Assembly: GCA_030823955.1 (NCBI GenBank)
Contig: JAVBYO010000008.1
Span: 1-64,000 of the forward strand
Reading direction: 5' to 3'
DNA length: 64,000 nt
Origin: Gallionellaceae bacterium
GTDB taxonomy: Bacteria; Pseudomonadota; Gammaproteobacteria; Burkholderiales; Gallionellaceae
Part shown: positions 34,857 to 44,442 of the stretch, piece by piece
How positions within the stretch are numbered: position 1 is the first letter of the stretch
Layout: each line of letters starts with the position of its first letter
Notes under the pieces: model-generated
Told to the model about the DNA's origin: nothing
Databases searched by the model: none
Seen by the model: the letters and a program-made list of their open reading frames with translations, nothing else
Made by a program: the position numbers and the translations under genes

Positions 34857-35461
34857 GGCGTACCCCGGTACTTCAGTGTGATCCAGCCTCCGATGCAGTC
34901 GACCTTGAGTGATGTGCGGATATCTTCTGGCGGTGATGTTTCATCGAGGTTAATCCGTTCCAGCGAACATCGCTCAATGATGAAGTTGCCTGCACTTTCA
35001 GCATGTACGTCGCGGAAGAAATCGATCAGTCGCATTTCGTGCAGGAGATTCGCCTGCAGGCTGAGCTCGCTCAGGCGGATTTCGATATCTGTGCTGCCTG
35101 TTTTAAGGGGGAGGCTGCGCTGGGGAGCAATGGTGTATTTGAGGCCGGAAAGATGATGTCGCCGTTCTAGTCGCTTGATATCTTCCATCCAGGAGAGGCG
35201 TTGTTCCTCGGTAATGATCTTGCGTTCCTGTATCGAGCTATATTCGGAGGCGTAGCGGGTTAGATTGGCGCTGTCGTTTTGTGCCACGGCTAGCGCTTGT
35301 TTGGCTTTATCCAGACGCATCTGTGCGTCATGCAATTGTTCGTGAGCATGGTCAAGGTGGCTGTTCCCTAGCCAGATTGCGCTGCCGCTGAGGGTCAGTC
35401 CGCAGGCGAGTCCGCACAGGCTTCTCTTTAGATAACGCAGATCGGCAGTCGAGAAAATCAT
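34853..35461 (-). CDS. MshJ/PilO-like pilus assembly protein
   Basis: One N-terminal TM then coiled coil and ferredoxin-like tail typical of PilO/MshJ; operon context. Confidence 0.5.
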   Translation of the reverse strand: MIFSTADLRYLKRSLCGLACGLTLSGSAIWLGNSHLDHAHEQLHDAQMRLDKAKQALAVAQNDSANLTRYASEYSSIQERKIITEEQRLSWMEDIKRLERRHHLSGLKYTIAPQRSLPLKTGSTDIEIRLSELSLQANLLHEMRLIDFFRDVHAESAGNFIIERCSLERINLDETSPPEDIRTSLKVDCIGGWITLKYRGTP

Positions 35462-36930
35462 CGCGCCGGTTCCCAAACCAGTTGCAGTGAGAATCTCGTG
35501 AGTTTGTCCGCTTCGCCTGACTCTCCCCCGCTGATGCTGCCCTGCGGACTGATGTCTACAGGCATCTTGTGTGAAGTAACGGTATAGCCGCGTTGCCGGA
35601 GCTGTTGTTGAAAATTCTCCAGGTAAGTGATGGCACCGCGATGATCATTGCCGAACTCAAGCAGCTCACCATCAAGATCGATCATATGCGCCGGATCGGT
35701 TGTGGTCGTGCTGGTTTGCCAAACAAGCTTGTGTGTGCGGATCTGCGTGAACTGATCAAGCACATCCGCTAGCGGAGCTAATAGTGCTGGCGGGGCGGGG
35801 AAAGTATTGTCCAGGGTATGCATCAGCGTGACGATAGTTTTCATCTCGGTGGCAGATACCTCTGTGTCTGGAAAGTTCTGTTTGAGGGTTTCTATTTCGT
35901 GGTGCAGATGTATCGTCTGGCTGAGTAGAGGTGCGGTTCTCGCGGCGTATCCATAACCGTGCCAAGCAGTCGAAGCGGCCCATAATAAGCCTGCCGATAA
36001 GGTGATGACGGCAAGTAGCCATAGAGCTCTGCGTATTTGCCATAGCCGGTAGTGGTGGGTGTGGAAGTGGTTGGCGTATTGGCAGTCGCGCGGGCGATGG
36101 GCAAGCAGATGCAAAAACAGGCGTGTGGAATCGGAGTCCGCACAATCATGGCCGAGTTTCGCTGCGTCACTGAGCTTCTGGATATCCAGATAAGTGCATT
36201 GCAGGTCGGGATGTTTGCTTAATACATCATCCAGTCCGGTAAAGTCTCTTGTGTGGCAGATGATATAAATTCCAGGCGGCTCGCTTTGTGGAAGATTCAG
36301 ACTTTGCAGATAATTCAGCATGCGCGGGATCTCGATGGCGACGGATTCGCAGAATGAGATCGTATCGTTGAGCGGAGTGAGTCTGGAGAGGTGTAACTTT
36401 CTGTTGTGGAAATAGCTCTGCCTCAGGCCCGCGTGTTTTTCCCAGGAGAGTAGCAAGATGTGTTCTGCTTTGAGCGTGCCAATCAGATCGTCGCTGATAT
36501 CGGGCAGGGAATAAACACCGACAAGCGGGGTGTGGTTGCGTGACAGGCATTCCAGCCAGGGGAGGATGTGCTGCGGGTTGGTCAGGGCGGAGAATAGCAC
36601 CTCGTCTTGTCTGCCATTTGCATGCTGTCCTTGTATCCTGGCTTGTCGAAACGGAGTGTTGCGGAAATATTGTTCAAGTCTGCGTTCGATCAGGTCGCGC
36701 CGGAGGCGTCCGTTCAGGTGGGGTACGGCCTCGTGGCGAAAATCCTGTTCAATGACATCGGTCAGCAGGTAGGCTGGTTCAGTATGTCGCTGTAGGTAGG
36801 TTGAGAATTGCTCTATTCCTTTTTGATCGTGAGCAAAGCTTTCGGCTTCGGACAGCGTTTTTCCGTTCCAGAAGTAAGTTTCCAGCTGGGCGGCGCTGAG
36901 ATAGAGCAGTGTCTTTTTTGACGAGTTCAA
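35458..36930 (-). CDS. MshI/PilM-PilN-like pilus assembly protein
   Basis: 490 aa, cytoplasmic N-terminus, single TM ALWLLAVITLSAGLLWAAS, periplasmic PilN-like tail; operon context. Confidence 0.5.
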   Translation of the reverse strand: MNSSKKTLLYLSAAQLETYFWNGKTLSEAESFAHDQKGIEQFSTYLQRHTEPAYLLTDVIEQDFRHEAVPHLNGRLRRDLIERRLEQYFRNTPFRQARIQGQHANGRQDEVLFSALTNPQHILPWLECLSRNHTPLVGVYSLPDISDDLIGTLKAEHILLLSWEKHAGLRQSYFHNRKLHLSRLTPLNDTISFCESVAIEIPRMLNYLQSLNLPQSEPPGIYIICHTRDFTGLDDVLSKHPDLQCTYLDIQKLSDAAKLGHDCADSDSTRLFLHLLAHRPRDCQYANHFHTHHYRLWQIRRALWLLAVITLSAGLLWAASTAWHGYGYAARTAPLLSQTIHLHHEIETLKQNFPDTEVSATEMKTIVTLMHTLDNTFPAPPALLAPLADVLDQFTQIRTHKLVWQTSTTTTDPAHMIDLDGELLEFGNDHRGAITYLENFQQQLRQRGYTVTSHKMPVDISPQGSISGGESGEADKLTRFSLQLVWEPAR

Positions 36931-36937
36931 GGTCGAC

Positions 36938-38134
36938 TCACATCTTTATGTTGCCGATGATGTCGTATATCGGCGATAACGCAGCCAACATCACCCAGCC
37001 CAATAACGCGCCGAGAATGATGGTGGTCGCCGGTTCCATGAGTGCTTGCAGTCTTTTGACCGTTTCTTTTACATCGCGGTTGTAGAAATAGCTGACATTG
37101 AGCAGCGCTTGATCGAGTCGTCCCGTAGTTTCTCCCACTTTGATCATGCGCAATACCAATGGAGGAAAAATTCCGGCATGCTGGAAGCTCTGGGTGAGGC
37201 TGTGGCCGGACTCGATGTCTCTCATCACGCCCTGTAGATGCTGGGCGATGACCAGGTTGCCGGCGATGTCGCGTGAATGTGCGATGCAATCAAGCACGCT
37301 GATGCCAGCTCCGTACATCATGGCAAAGGTATGGGAGAAGCGCGCCAGAATGGTTTTATGCAAGAGCGGGCCCGTGGGCCAAATATGCAACTTCAGGTTG
37401 TCGACGTGATACTTCAGCATTGGATCGAATGCGAGTGCCATTTTGTATACGCCGAACAGAAGGGCCGGTAGGATTGGGATCAAGTACCAGTAATGGGTGA
37501 CGACGGAAGACGCAGTCATCAATGCGCGCGTCTGGAATGGAATATCTGCCCCCATGTTCTGTATGAAAACAGCCAGCTGCGGTACGAGATAGAGCATCAG
37601 AAAGAGAGTGACTGCAAGGGTGATGCTGGCGACAAGTGCAGGGTAGAGCATCATGCTCTTGGTTTGTGCGGCGATCTCGTCCTGCCATTTGAGAGACTCG
37701 GTGAGATGTATGAGGATGTCGGGAAGCTTTCCGCTGTCTTCCCCCGCGCGAACCAGGCTGACGGTGATCTTGTCAAAGACACGGGGATGTTGTGCCATCG
37801 CCTGAGAAAGATGTTTTCCGCTTTCTATGCCATTCTTCAGGTCTGCAATGATTTTCCGAAATGCCGGTTCATTCATGCTGTCGTGTATGTCGGACAGGCT
37901 CTCCATCAGTGGGACACCTGCGCGGATGAGCTGGTCGAGATTGAAGAAAAACGTGATGAGATCACTGCGTTGAATCTTTAATTTTCCATGAGTCGATGTG
38001 CTTGCTTTAGCACGGATCAGGTCGAGTCCGCTGTGCTTCAGTTGCAGATCAAGATCAAGCGGGCTGGCGGCCTCCTGTATGCCTTTTACGTGCCTGCCTT
38101 GTGTGTCGACTGCCTGATAGGAGTAAAGAGTCAT
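36938..38134 (-). CDS. mshG: MshG/GspF/PilC family inner membrane platform protein
   Basis: YQAVDTQGRHVKGIQEAASP; FFFNLDQLIRAGVPLMESL; MYGAGISVLDCIAHSRDIAGN; KVGETTGRLDQALLNVSYFYNRDV. Confidence 0.88.
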   Translation of the reverse strand: MTLYSYQAVDTQGRHVKGIQEAASPLDLDLQLKHSGLDLIRAKASTSTHGKLKIQRSDLITFFFNLDQLIRAGVPLMESLSDIHDSMNEPAFRKIIADLKNGIESGKHLSQAMAQHPRVFDKITVSLVRAGEDSGKLPDILIHLTESLKWQDEIAAQTKSMMLYPALVASITLAVTLFLMLYLVPQLAVFIQNMGADIPFQTRALMTASSVVTHYWYLIPILPALLFGVYKMALAFDPMLKYHVDNLKLHIWPTGPLLHKTILARFSHTFAMMYGAGISVLDCIAHSRDIAGNLVIAQHLQGVMRDIESGHSLTQSFQHAGIFPPLVLRMIKVGETTGRLDQALLNVSYFYNRDVKETVKRLQALMEPATTIILGALLGWVMLAALSPIYDIIGNIKM

Positions 38135-38146
38135 TTTATGCTCCGG

Positions 38147-39850
38147 TCATCTGCGCTCGGTGAGGTCCACTACGCGCGCGACTTCTGCAATGGAAGTCTG
38201 GCCTTCGAGGATGCGCTGTATGCCATCTTGAGCCAAAGGGCGAAATCCTTTTTCCAGTGCGGTGTACTTGAGTTCGCGGATGCTGGCCCGGTGCGAGATC
38301 AGCTCGTCAAGGTCATTGTCGATACGGAGGATCTCCATGATCGTGCGTCGTCCCTTGTAGCCATGGAAATGACATAACTGACATCCTTTGGCGCGATACA
38401 GCGTGGCATCGTCATCGTACAGTCCGAGCAGTTCACGTTCGGTTTCATTCGGGAGATGGGTGATTTTGCAATGCGGGCACAGGATGCGGATCAGCCGCTG
38501 TGCGATGATGCCGATGATGTTGCCGGCCATGATGTCCGGAAGGATGCCGATGTCCAATAGCCGAGGGATTGCGCCGATGGCCGAGTTGCTATGCAGGGTG
38601 GAATAGACCTGGTGGCCGGTCATGGCGGCTCTGAATGCCATCTCGGCGGTGGCATGATCGCGGATCTCTCCGACCAGAATGATGTCCGGATCCTGGCGCA
38701 TGATGGAGCGGATGCCGCTGGAGAAATCAACCTTGGCGGCCTCGTTTATCGAGTGCTGGCGGATCATCGGGATCGGATATTCCACGGGATCTTCCAGTGT
38801 CATGATGTTGACCGCCTCGGTGTTGATATGGCTCATCATCGAATATAGCGTCGTCGTTTTTCCGCTGCCGGTCGGTCCGGTTACCAGTACGATTCCTTCC
38901 GGTTTGGCAATGATGCGAGTGAGGGTAAGAAGCGTGCTGTCATCAAGGCCAAGCTGGTCAATGGGGACGATTCCTTTTTGTCTGTCCAGAATACGCAGAA
39001 CGAAATTTTCGCCGTGGGTGGTGGGATGCGAGGCCACACGGAAATCGATAGGACGGCCTGACATCTGCAAAGAGATATGGCCATCCTGCGGAGCGCGACT
39101 CTCCGCGATGTTCATGCCGCTCATGATTTTCATCCGTACCACCATGGCCGGCCAGAAACTCTTGTGCAGGCTGCGTACTTGGCGCAACACTCCATCCACC
39201 CGGTAGCGGATGCGCAAGAAGCCGCTTTCCGGCTCAAAGTGAATGTCCGAAGCGCTTTGTTGCACGGCCTCCGTGAGCAGGGCGTCGATCAGGCGTACTA
39301 CAGGTTGACTGAATTCATTCACGCCAAGCTGGAGGTTCTGGCGTTCCGTTTCTCCCGGTTCGATCTCGTGCAAGATGCCGTCTATTGAAAGTTCAAATCC
39401 GTAGTATTGGTCGATAGCACGCAGGATTTCGGATTCGCCGGCGAGTTGGGTGGTAAGGCGATATTTATCTTTGAGTAGTGCCCGAACCTGGTCGAGCGCG
39501 ATGATGTTATCCGGGTCGGAGATGGCAAGTTTTAAATCCATGTTGCCTATGTCGACCGAGAGTGGCAGCAGCTGGTAACGGCGCGCGATCTCTTGGGGGA
39601 TGAGTGCGAGTGCGGCAGAGTCGATGAGAATGCCGGAAAGATCGACACTCTTCTGTCCCATGTCTTCGGACAACACATCACGGAGAGTAGCTTCCGAAAG
39701 AAAGCCGAGGCGCACCAGTAACCGCCCCAGCGGTTGTGAGATTTTGGCTTGCTCTTGTAGTGCGATATTCAATTGATCTTCGCTGATAACACCTTTGGAC
39801 AGGAGTAACTGCCCGATGGTTTGATGGGAAGGCTGCGGGTTCAATGACAT
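38147..39850 (-). CDS. mshE: MshE/GspE/PilB family assembly ATPase with MshEN-type N-terminal domain
   Basis: IGQLLLSKGVISEDQLNIALQEQ; LVTGPTGSGKTTTLYSMM; LEDPVEYPI; RQDPDIILVGEIRDHATAEMAFRAAMTGH; CPHC...CQLC. Confidence 0.92.
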   Translation of the reverse strand: MSLNPQPSHQTIGQLLLSKGVISEDQLNIALQEQAKISQPLGRLLVRLGFLSEATLRDVLSEDMGQKSVDLSGILIDSAALALIPQEIARRYQLLPLSVDIGNMDLKLAISDPDNIIALDQVRALLKDKYRLTTQLAGESEILRAIDQYYGFELSIDGILHEIEPGETERQNLQLGVNEFSQPVVRLIDALLTEAVQQSASDIHFEPESGFLRIRYRVDGVLRQVRSLHKSFWPAMVVRMKIMSGMNIAESRAPQDGHISLQMSGRPIDFRVASHPTTHGENFVLRILDRQKGIVPIDQLGLDDSTLLTLTRIIAKPEGIVLVTGPTGSGKTTTLYSMMSHINTEAVNIMTLEDPVEYPIPMIRQHSINEAAKVDFSSGIRSIMRQDPDIILVGEIRDHATAEMAFRAAMTGHQVYSTLHSNSAIGAIPRLLDIGILPDIMAGNIIGIIAQRLIRILCPHCKITHLPNETERELLGLYDDDATLYRAKGCQLCHFHGYKGRRTIMEILRIDNDLDELISHRASIRELKYTALEKGFRPLAQDGIQRILEGQTSIAEVARVVDLTERR

Positions 39851-39852
39851 GC

Positions 39853-40902
39853 TTAGTTAGCGCTCGTGTTGAGTTGATGCAGCCTACGCTCAGCTTGAAT
39901 CCGGTCAAACCCGGCGTTCCCGGAAGATGCGCGATCTATTGCTTGCCGATAATATTTTGCGGCGCTCCTGTGTTGTCCGAGGTGATCGAGACTGACTGCC
40001 AGATTGAAAGCGAACAAGGCATTGCCGGGCTCCATGGTGAGCGCGTTGAAATATGCCTGTTGCGCCTCTGGCCAACGAGATTGTTCGGCATAAAGATGTC
40101 CTAGTGCGAGATGTAGCGCGGCTTCGTCTGGTTGGTGCAGGATCAGTTGTTTCAGGCGATTTTCTCGGGATGTACTGTCGCTCCCGCCAAATGAAGCCAA
40201 TCCGGCGTGCGCAAGCGGGTCACGCGGATCGAGCGCCAACACTTGCCGATAATAATTTACGGAGACGGTATCCTTTTCCTGTTGTTGACTGATAACCGCT
40301 AGCCCCAGTAGCGCATCACGGTTTTGCGGAGCGTGTGCAAGGGCTGCCAGATAGTCCCTGCTTGCGCTTGCGTAGTCGCCATTCTGGTAGGCTGCATAGG
40401 CGCTCGTCAGTAGCAGGTCTACAGCATCTGTTTCCTGTGCACTTTGGATATCTACCTGTTGCACCGAAGAAGTTTGTGGCGCGGGCTGATTGGTTGATTT
40501 TTTCGAATGACTCATCGAGGTGGATTTTGAAATATCCCGCATGGGTGGATTATTTGATGACGATATGAGCGGAGGGGGTGGGGAGCGCGGATATGGCAGG
40601 TCAGTGGCCGCTGGTGAGGTGATGTGTGGTGCGGGTGCTAGTGCCGGAGGGTGGGGCGAATCTTGTTGAACGCCGGTTGTCTCGCGGTAGGTGAAGTAGC
40701 TGTCTGTGAGCCATACCCCGCCGATGATCAGCGGAATCGATGTGAGGCTGGCCCAGAGGTATTTGTTACGTATCGACGAAAAGAAATCGGCAGCGTTTCT
40801 TGGCGTCGACTGGGGTGACGCAGCAGGCTGGGCATTTGCAGGCGGTATGGATGCTACGTTGTGCGGATTGGATTTTTTTAGAGCGGCGATCAGCAGGTTC
40901 AT
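39853..40902 (-). CDS. mshN: MshN-like TPR protein with single N-terminal TM
   Basis: N-terminal MNLLIAALKK, TM YLWASLTSIPLIIGGVWL, Pro-rich linker, TPRs (YAAYQNGDYASASRDYLAALAHAPQNRDALLGLAVI); between mshL-like and mshE-like genes. Confidence 0.6.
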   Translation of the reverse strand: MNLLIAALKKSNPHNVASIPPANAQPAASPQSTPRNAADFFSSIRNKYLWASLTSIPLIIGGVWLTDSYFTYRETTGVQQDSPHPPALAPAPHITSPAATDLPYPRSPPPPLISSSNNPPMRDISKSTSMSHSKKSTNQPAPQTSSVQQVDIQSAQETDAVDLLLTSAYAAYQNGDYASASRDYLAALAHAPQNRDALLGLAVISQQQEKDTVSVNYYRQVLALDPRDPLAHAGLASFGGSDSTSRENRLKQLILHQPDEAALHLALGHLYAEQSRWPEAQQAYFNALTMEPGNALFAFNLAVSLDHLGQHRSAAKYYRQAIDRASSGNAGFDRIQAERRLHQLNTSAN

Positions 40903-40917
40903 AATCTGCCCCAGTGC

Positions 40918-42705
40918 TTAATGCTTGGCGATTGAATCGTTAAAGAAATTGGCACTGGGCAAATTGCTGCGCAGTCTGTTGAAGTCGGCATCGATGCCGG
41001 CTTCTTTGATGATTACCGGGCGCAGAAAGATGATCAATTCCGATTTCACGTTCTTCTCATTGCGGTATTTGAATAGGTTCCCCAGATAAGGGATGCGTCC
41101 CAGTAGTGGTATTTCGTCTGTCTGATGGTTGATTTCGTCCTGCATCAGCCCGCCCATCACTGCGATCTGATTATTCTCAACCTTTAACACGGATTCCATT
41201 TCGCGAGTCTGTGTCTGCGGGATCTGACTGACTACACCTGCCTTGGCTAAATCTGGATTGGGGTCGTTGACGAAACCGAACAGGCGGGTGATGGATGGGC
41301 GCATATTCAGCAACACACTGTCGTTATCATTGATCTGCGGCGTTACGCTCATGGTGAATCCTACGGGAACGCTGTTTGACGTGGTGCTGTAGGTGGTGAT
41401 CGCGGGCGCACCGCCAGTGGAGGACACGGTGGTCGCATTGATCGTGAAATAGACGTAATTGTCCACTACGCGCAGCATTGCGGTTTGATTGTTCAAGACG
41501 CTGAGTTTTGGGCTGGATAGGACTTTTACTTGGCCGAACGACTCCATCATTTTGATCGATGCGCTGATCACTCCAAGATCGGAGGTCGAGTTCGCATAAT
41601 TCAGGGTGAACAGACTTCCCGTGCTGGCTGCAGAGAGCGTGCCGCTGCCGGTTTGGCCAAGTTGAAAGCCGCTGCTACCAGGCTGGCTCAGGTTGGACCA
41701 GTTGATACCTTGCTGGTATTGCTCACTCAGTCGTACTTCCACGATGGTGGCTTCGATCAGCACTTGGCGGCGAGAATTTGTCATGACATGAGAGATGAAG
41801 TCCTGGATTTTTTCGTGCTGTCGGCCACTTGCGCGCACCGTGATGATGCCGCTTTCCGGGTTAGTGATGACTGAAGCAGCTTCGCGAAAGGTATTCAACC
41901 GAGTGACTGTTGTGCCTTCGCCTGCTAACGCGGCCGCATTCGGGCTGTTCTCGATGCCGCCTTTGAGGGGGGCGGATTTTTTGCCGTTTGCCGCGGGCGA
42001 GATTCCGGTTCCAGTCGTGCTGGTGGTGGAGCTTTGCTGGACAACTGTCTCGCTGGAGCCGCTTGGTAAAAGCTTGTCGGTCTCGCGCAAGATATCTTTG
42101 ATGTTTGATTCCAGACGTTCCCAGAAGTGGTTCTTGGCAGAACTCTTGATCGACAGGTTAGAGGTGTTTCCGGAGCTACCCGCCGTACCGGTCATTCCAG
42201 AGATACCTGAGCCGACCTGGGTGGCGTTGGAGATGCCTCCATCCGAATCCCGGTTCATGTTTACGTAATCGATCTTATAGATTTTTAGATAGGGAGAATC
42301 TGGCATGACGATGAGATTGCCATTATCCAGTTCATAGCGCATATCCACTTGTTTGGAGATGCGGTTCAATATCTGCGGCAACGTTTGCTTGATTGCATTG
42401 AGAGTGACATTGCCCTGAATGCCGGGGTTGATATCGAGATTGATCTTTGCATCACGCGCCAGCGCAAACAATATTTCCGGTGCGGGCACGTTCGTCACAA
42501 TGAGGCTGTAAGTCTCGACTTTGGAGCTGGGTTTGGGTGGGGGGAGCGGAATAACACGCCTATTCGCCTGAGGAATATCGCTATACAGAGAGGAGTCTTT
42601 GATTTGTAGGTGATTGTCGGACAGATGGGGGCGGGCGTGTCTGTTTCCTCCGCATGCGGAGATCGCGGGAAGCCATAAGAGCAGCAGTAGGTGGTGTATT
42701 TTCAT
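40918..42705 (-). CDS. mshL: MshL-type secretin, lipoprotein
   Basis: Lipobox LPAISAC; INLDINPGIQGNVTLNAIKQTLPQILNRI; secretin core VLIEATIVEVRLSEQYQQGINW...VLSSPKLSVLNNQTAMLRVVDNYVYF...IPLLGRIPYLGNLFKYRNEKNVKSELIIFLRPVII. Confidence 0.88.
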   Translation of the reverse strand: MKIHHLLLLLWLPAISACGGNRHARPHLSDNHLQIKDSSLYSDIPQANRRVIPLPPPKPSSKVETYSLIVTNVPAPEILFALARDAKINLDINPGIQGNVTLNAIKQTLPQILNRISKQVDMRYELDNGNLIVMPDSPYLKIYKIDYVNMNRDSDGGISNATQVGSGISGMTGTAGSSGNTSNLSIKSSAKNHFWERLESNIKDILRETDKLLPSGSSETVVQQSSTTSTTGTGISPAANGKKSAPLKGGIENSPNAAALAGEGTTVTRLNTFREAASVITNPESGIITVRASGRQHEKIQDFISHVMTNSRRQVLIEATIVEVRLSEQYQQGINWSNLSQPGSSGFQLGQTGSGTLSAASTGSLFTLNYANSTSDLGVISASIKMMESFGQVKVLSSPKLSVLNNQTAMLRVVDNYVYFTINATTVSSTGGAPAITTYSTTSNSVPVGFTMSVTPQINDNDSVLLNMRPSITRLFGFVNDPNPDLAKAGVVSQIPQTQTREMESVLKVENNQIAVMGGLMQDEINHQTDEIPLLGRIPYLGNLFKYRNEKNVKSELIIFLRPVIIKEAGIDADFNRLRSNLPSANFFNDSIAKH

Positions 42706-43038
42706 ATCCCTCTCCTGACGTATGCGCAACGTAGCATTAGGGTAACAGCTTGAACAATATGCCATTTGGCCTATGCCGTACTATGCCGACATAGACCGTC
42801 GAGCCGGCCAAAAGGCCGAACTGATAGGGAATGGAAGGGATTGCAGATGATGAATATAGTCGCGCAAGCCTCTTGTTTGCTGGCGAATAGTTAGCTAGGA
42901 TGTGCCTCGCGGGAAGTTCAGAGGATCGAAGGTATTCTAGGAAGATATAGATATTTTCACGTATTGCCAGCAGGGAAATTTTCCATGACAATGCAGTCCC
43001 GCTTTAATTAACCCTTAACATACGGAGTATATGAACTC

Positions 43039-43323
43039 ATGAACAGAAAAGAACTTGTTGACGCACTGTCCGCCAAAACTGATTCCACCAAGGCCGACGC
43101 TGAGCGCAATATCGCCGCACTGATCGAAATCATCACTGCCACTCTGAAGAAGGGTGATTCCATCTCTCTGGTGGGTTTCGGTTCTTTTGAGGTGCGTAAG
43201 CGCGCTGCTCGTACTGGTCGCAATCCTAAGACTGGCGCAGAGTTGAAGATCAAAGCTTCCAAGGTTCCAGCATTCAAGGCCGGCGCAACACTGAAGGCTG
43301 CTGTGAATGGCGGTAAGAAGTAA
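43039..43323 (+). CDS. hupB: DNA-binding protein HU
   Basis: MNRKELVDALSAKTDSTKADAERNIAALIEIITATLKKGDSISLVGFGSFEVRKRAARTGRNPKTG. Confidence 0.94.
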   Translation: MNRKELVDALSAKTDSTKADAERNIAALIEIITATLKKGDSISLVGFGSFEVRKRAARTGRNPKTGAELKIKASKVPAFKAGATLKAAVNGGKK

Positions 43324-43349
43324 GTTCAAGCGGGATTCGTTGTGAGTTT

Positions 43350-43386
43350 AAGCCCCTTGGTCGCAGGCCAAGGGGCTTTGCTTTTG
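43350..43386 (+). terminator. Intrinsic terminator after HU gene
   Basis: AAGCCCCTTGGTCGCAGGCCAAGGGGCTTTGCTTTT. Confidence 0.88.
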
Positions 43387-43498
43387 CATTGCTTGATTTT
43401 GCTGTGTTGTGTACCATCTGAGCGGTTACAGTTCCGTCCGCGGCTTTTTTGTTGTCGGGGGGCGGGTCGAATCGATAATTTTGCCTAAGGAGTTGGAT

Positions 43499-44080
43499 AT
43501 GTTTCTGAATCGTGTTCTTGCCGTATCTTTGTTGATTGCCAGTCCGGCAGTCTTGGCTGATTCTCTTGATGTGAATCTGAACAATAATGCGGCGGCGTTC
43601 AAATTCAATTCCTCAGCCAGTGATTACATCGAGGGTAATTCCGAGATTTATGGCGGTCTGGCCTATAACGATAGAAACAACATGTTTTTTGATGCCGGCC
43701 TGATTGTTAAAGGCGGGGAAGAGGACTCGCCGGGATTGAGCGTCGGTGTCGGTGTGAAAGGGGTGTTTGGCGTTATTCATCCTGCGAATGTGCCGAATAC
43801 AACGAATACCGGCTCTGCGCTGGCAGTGGGAGGTGAAGCAGTTTTTGCATTGCCGACGCCGACGCGTATTGCTGTGGTAGCTGAATATTATGCATCGCCA
43901 AAGATCATGTCATTTGCCGATGCGGAGCGTTTTAACCAATTTGGAGCTCGAGTAGAAATTGAAGTTTCCCCTCAGGCTAATGTGTATTTTGGTTATCGTG
44001 AGATCGGCTTCGGTATCAAAAATGGCGGTAGCCAGACTCTAGATAGCGGCACACATCTGGGCGTGCTGGTGTTGTTCTGA
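43499..44080 (+). CDS. YfaZ-family outer membrane protein
   Basis: Signal peptide FLNRVLAVSLLIASPAVLADS; DSLDVNLNNNAAAFKFNSS; VYFGYREIGFGI; C-terminal Phe. Confidence 0.75.
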   Translation: MFLNRVLAVSLLIASPAVLADSLDVNLNNNAAAFKFNSSASDYIEGNSEIYGGLAYNDRNNMFFDAGLIVKGGEEDSPGLSVGVGVKGVFGVIHPANVPNTTNTGSALAVGGEAVFALPTPTRIAVVAEYYASPKIMSFADAERFNQFGARVEIEVSPQANVYFGYREIGFGIKNGGSQTLDSGTHLGVLVLF

Positions 44081-44112
44081 TCCGGCCCGTAATTACTCGG
44101 CGATTATTCAGT

Positions 44113-44442
44113 GTGATGGTGAATATGTTTCGGTTTATGTTGGCGATAGGTTTGTTCAGCCTTGTACCTGCCGCTCAAGCGAAGGATGTCTCGGCGCAGC
44201 AGGCCGGGGTCGAGTACGCGCGCCAGGAGATTGAGCGGGCCGATGTGCAAAACAAATCTGATCTGGACGATGTGGCGGCTGCGGAAAAACTGCTGGAGCA
44301 GCGTAAGCGTGCTTTTGAGCAGCAGACAAAGCGGCTGGCTGATGATCGCAAAAAGGCCGAACTGTCAAAAAAACGCCTGCAGGACGCAAAGCTGAAATAC
44401 AACAAGGCGCAGGTGCTACTCGATCAGGCTTGGAAAGAGTAG
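44113..44442 (+). CDS. Exported coiled-coil protein, unknown function
   Basis: Signal peptide FMLAIGLFSLVPAAQAKD; long Lys/Glu/Ala helix. Confidence 0.65.
   Translation: MMVNMFRFMLAIGLFSLVPAAQAKDVSAQQAGVEYARQEIERADVQNKSDLDDVAAAEKLLEQRKRAFEQQTKRLADDRKKAELSKKRLQDAKLKYNKAQVLLDQAWKE

Noticed and set aside
32422-42705. Classical type II secretion system
   Set aside because: No GspC/D/L/M or multiple pseudopilin set; secretin N-terminus, TPR protein and ATPase look MSHA-like instead.
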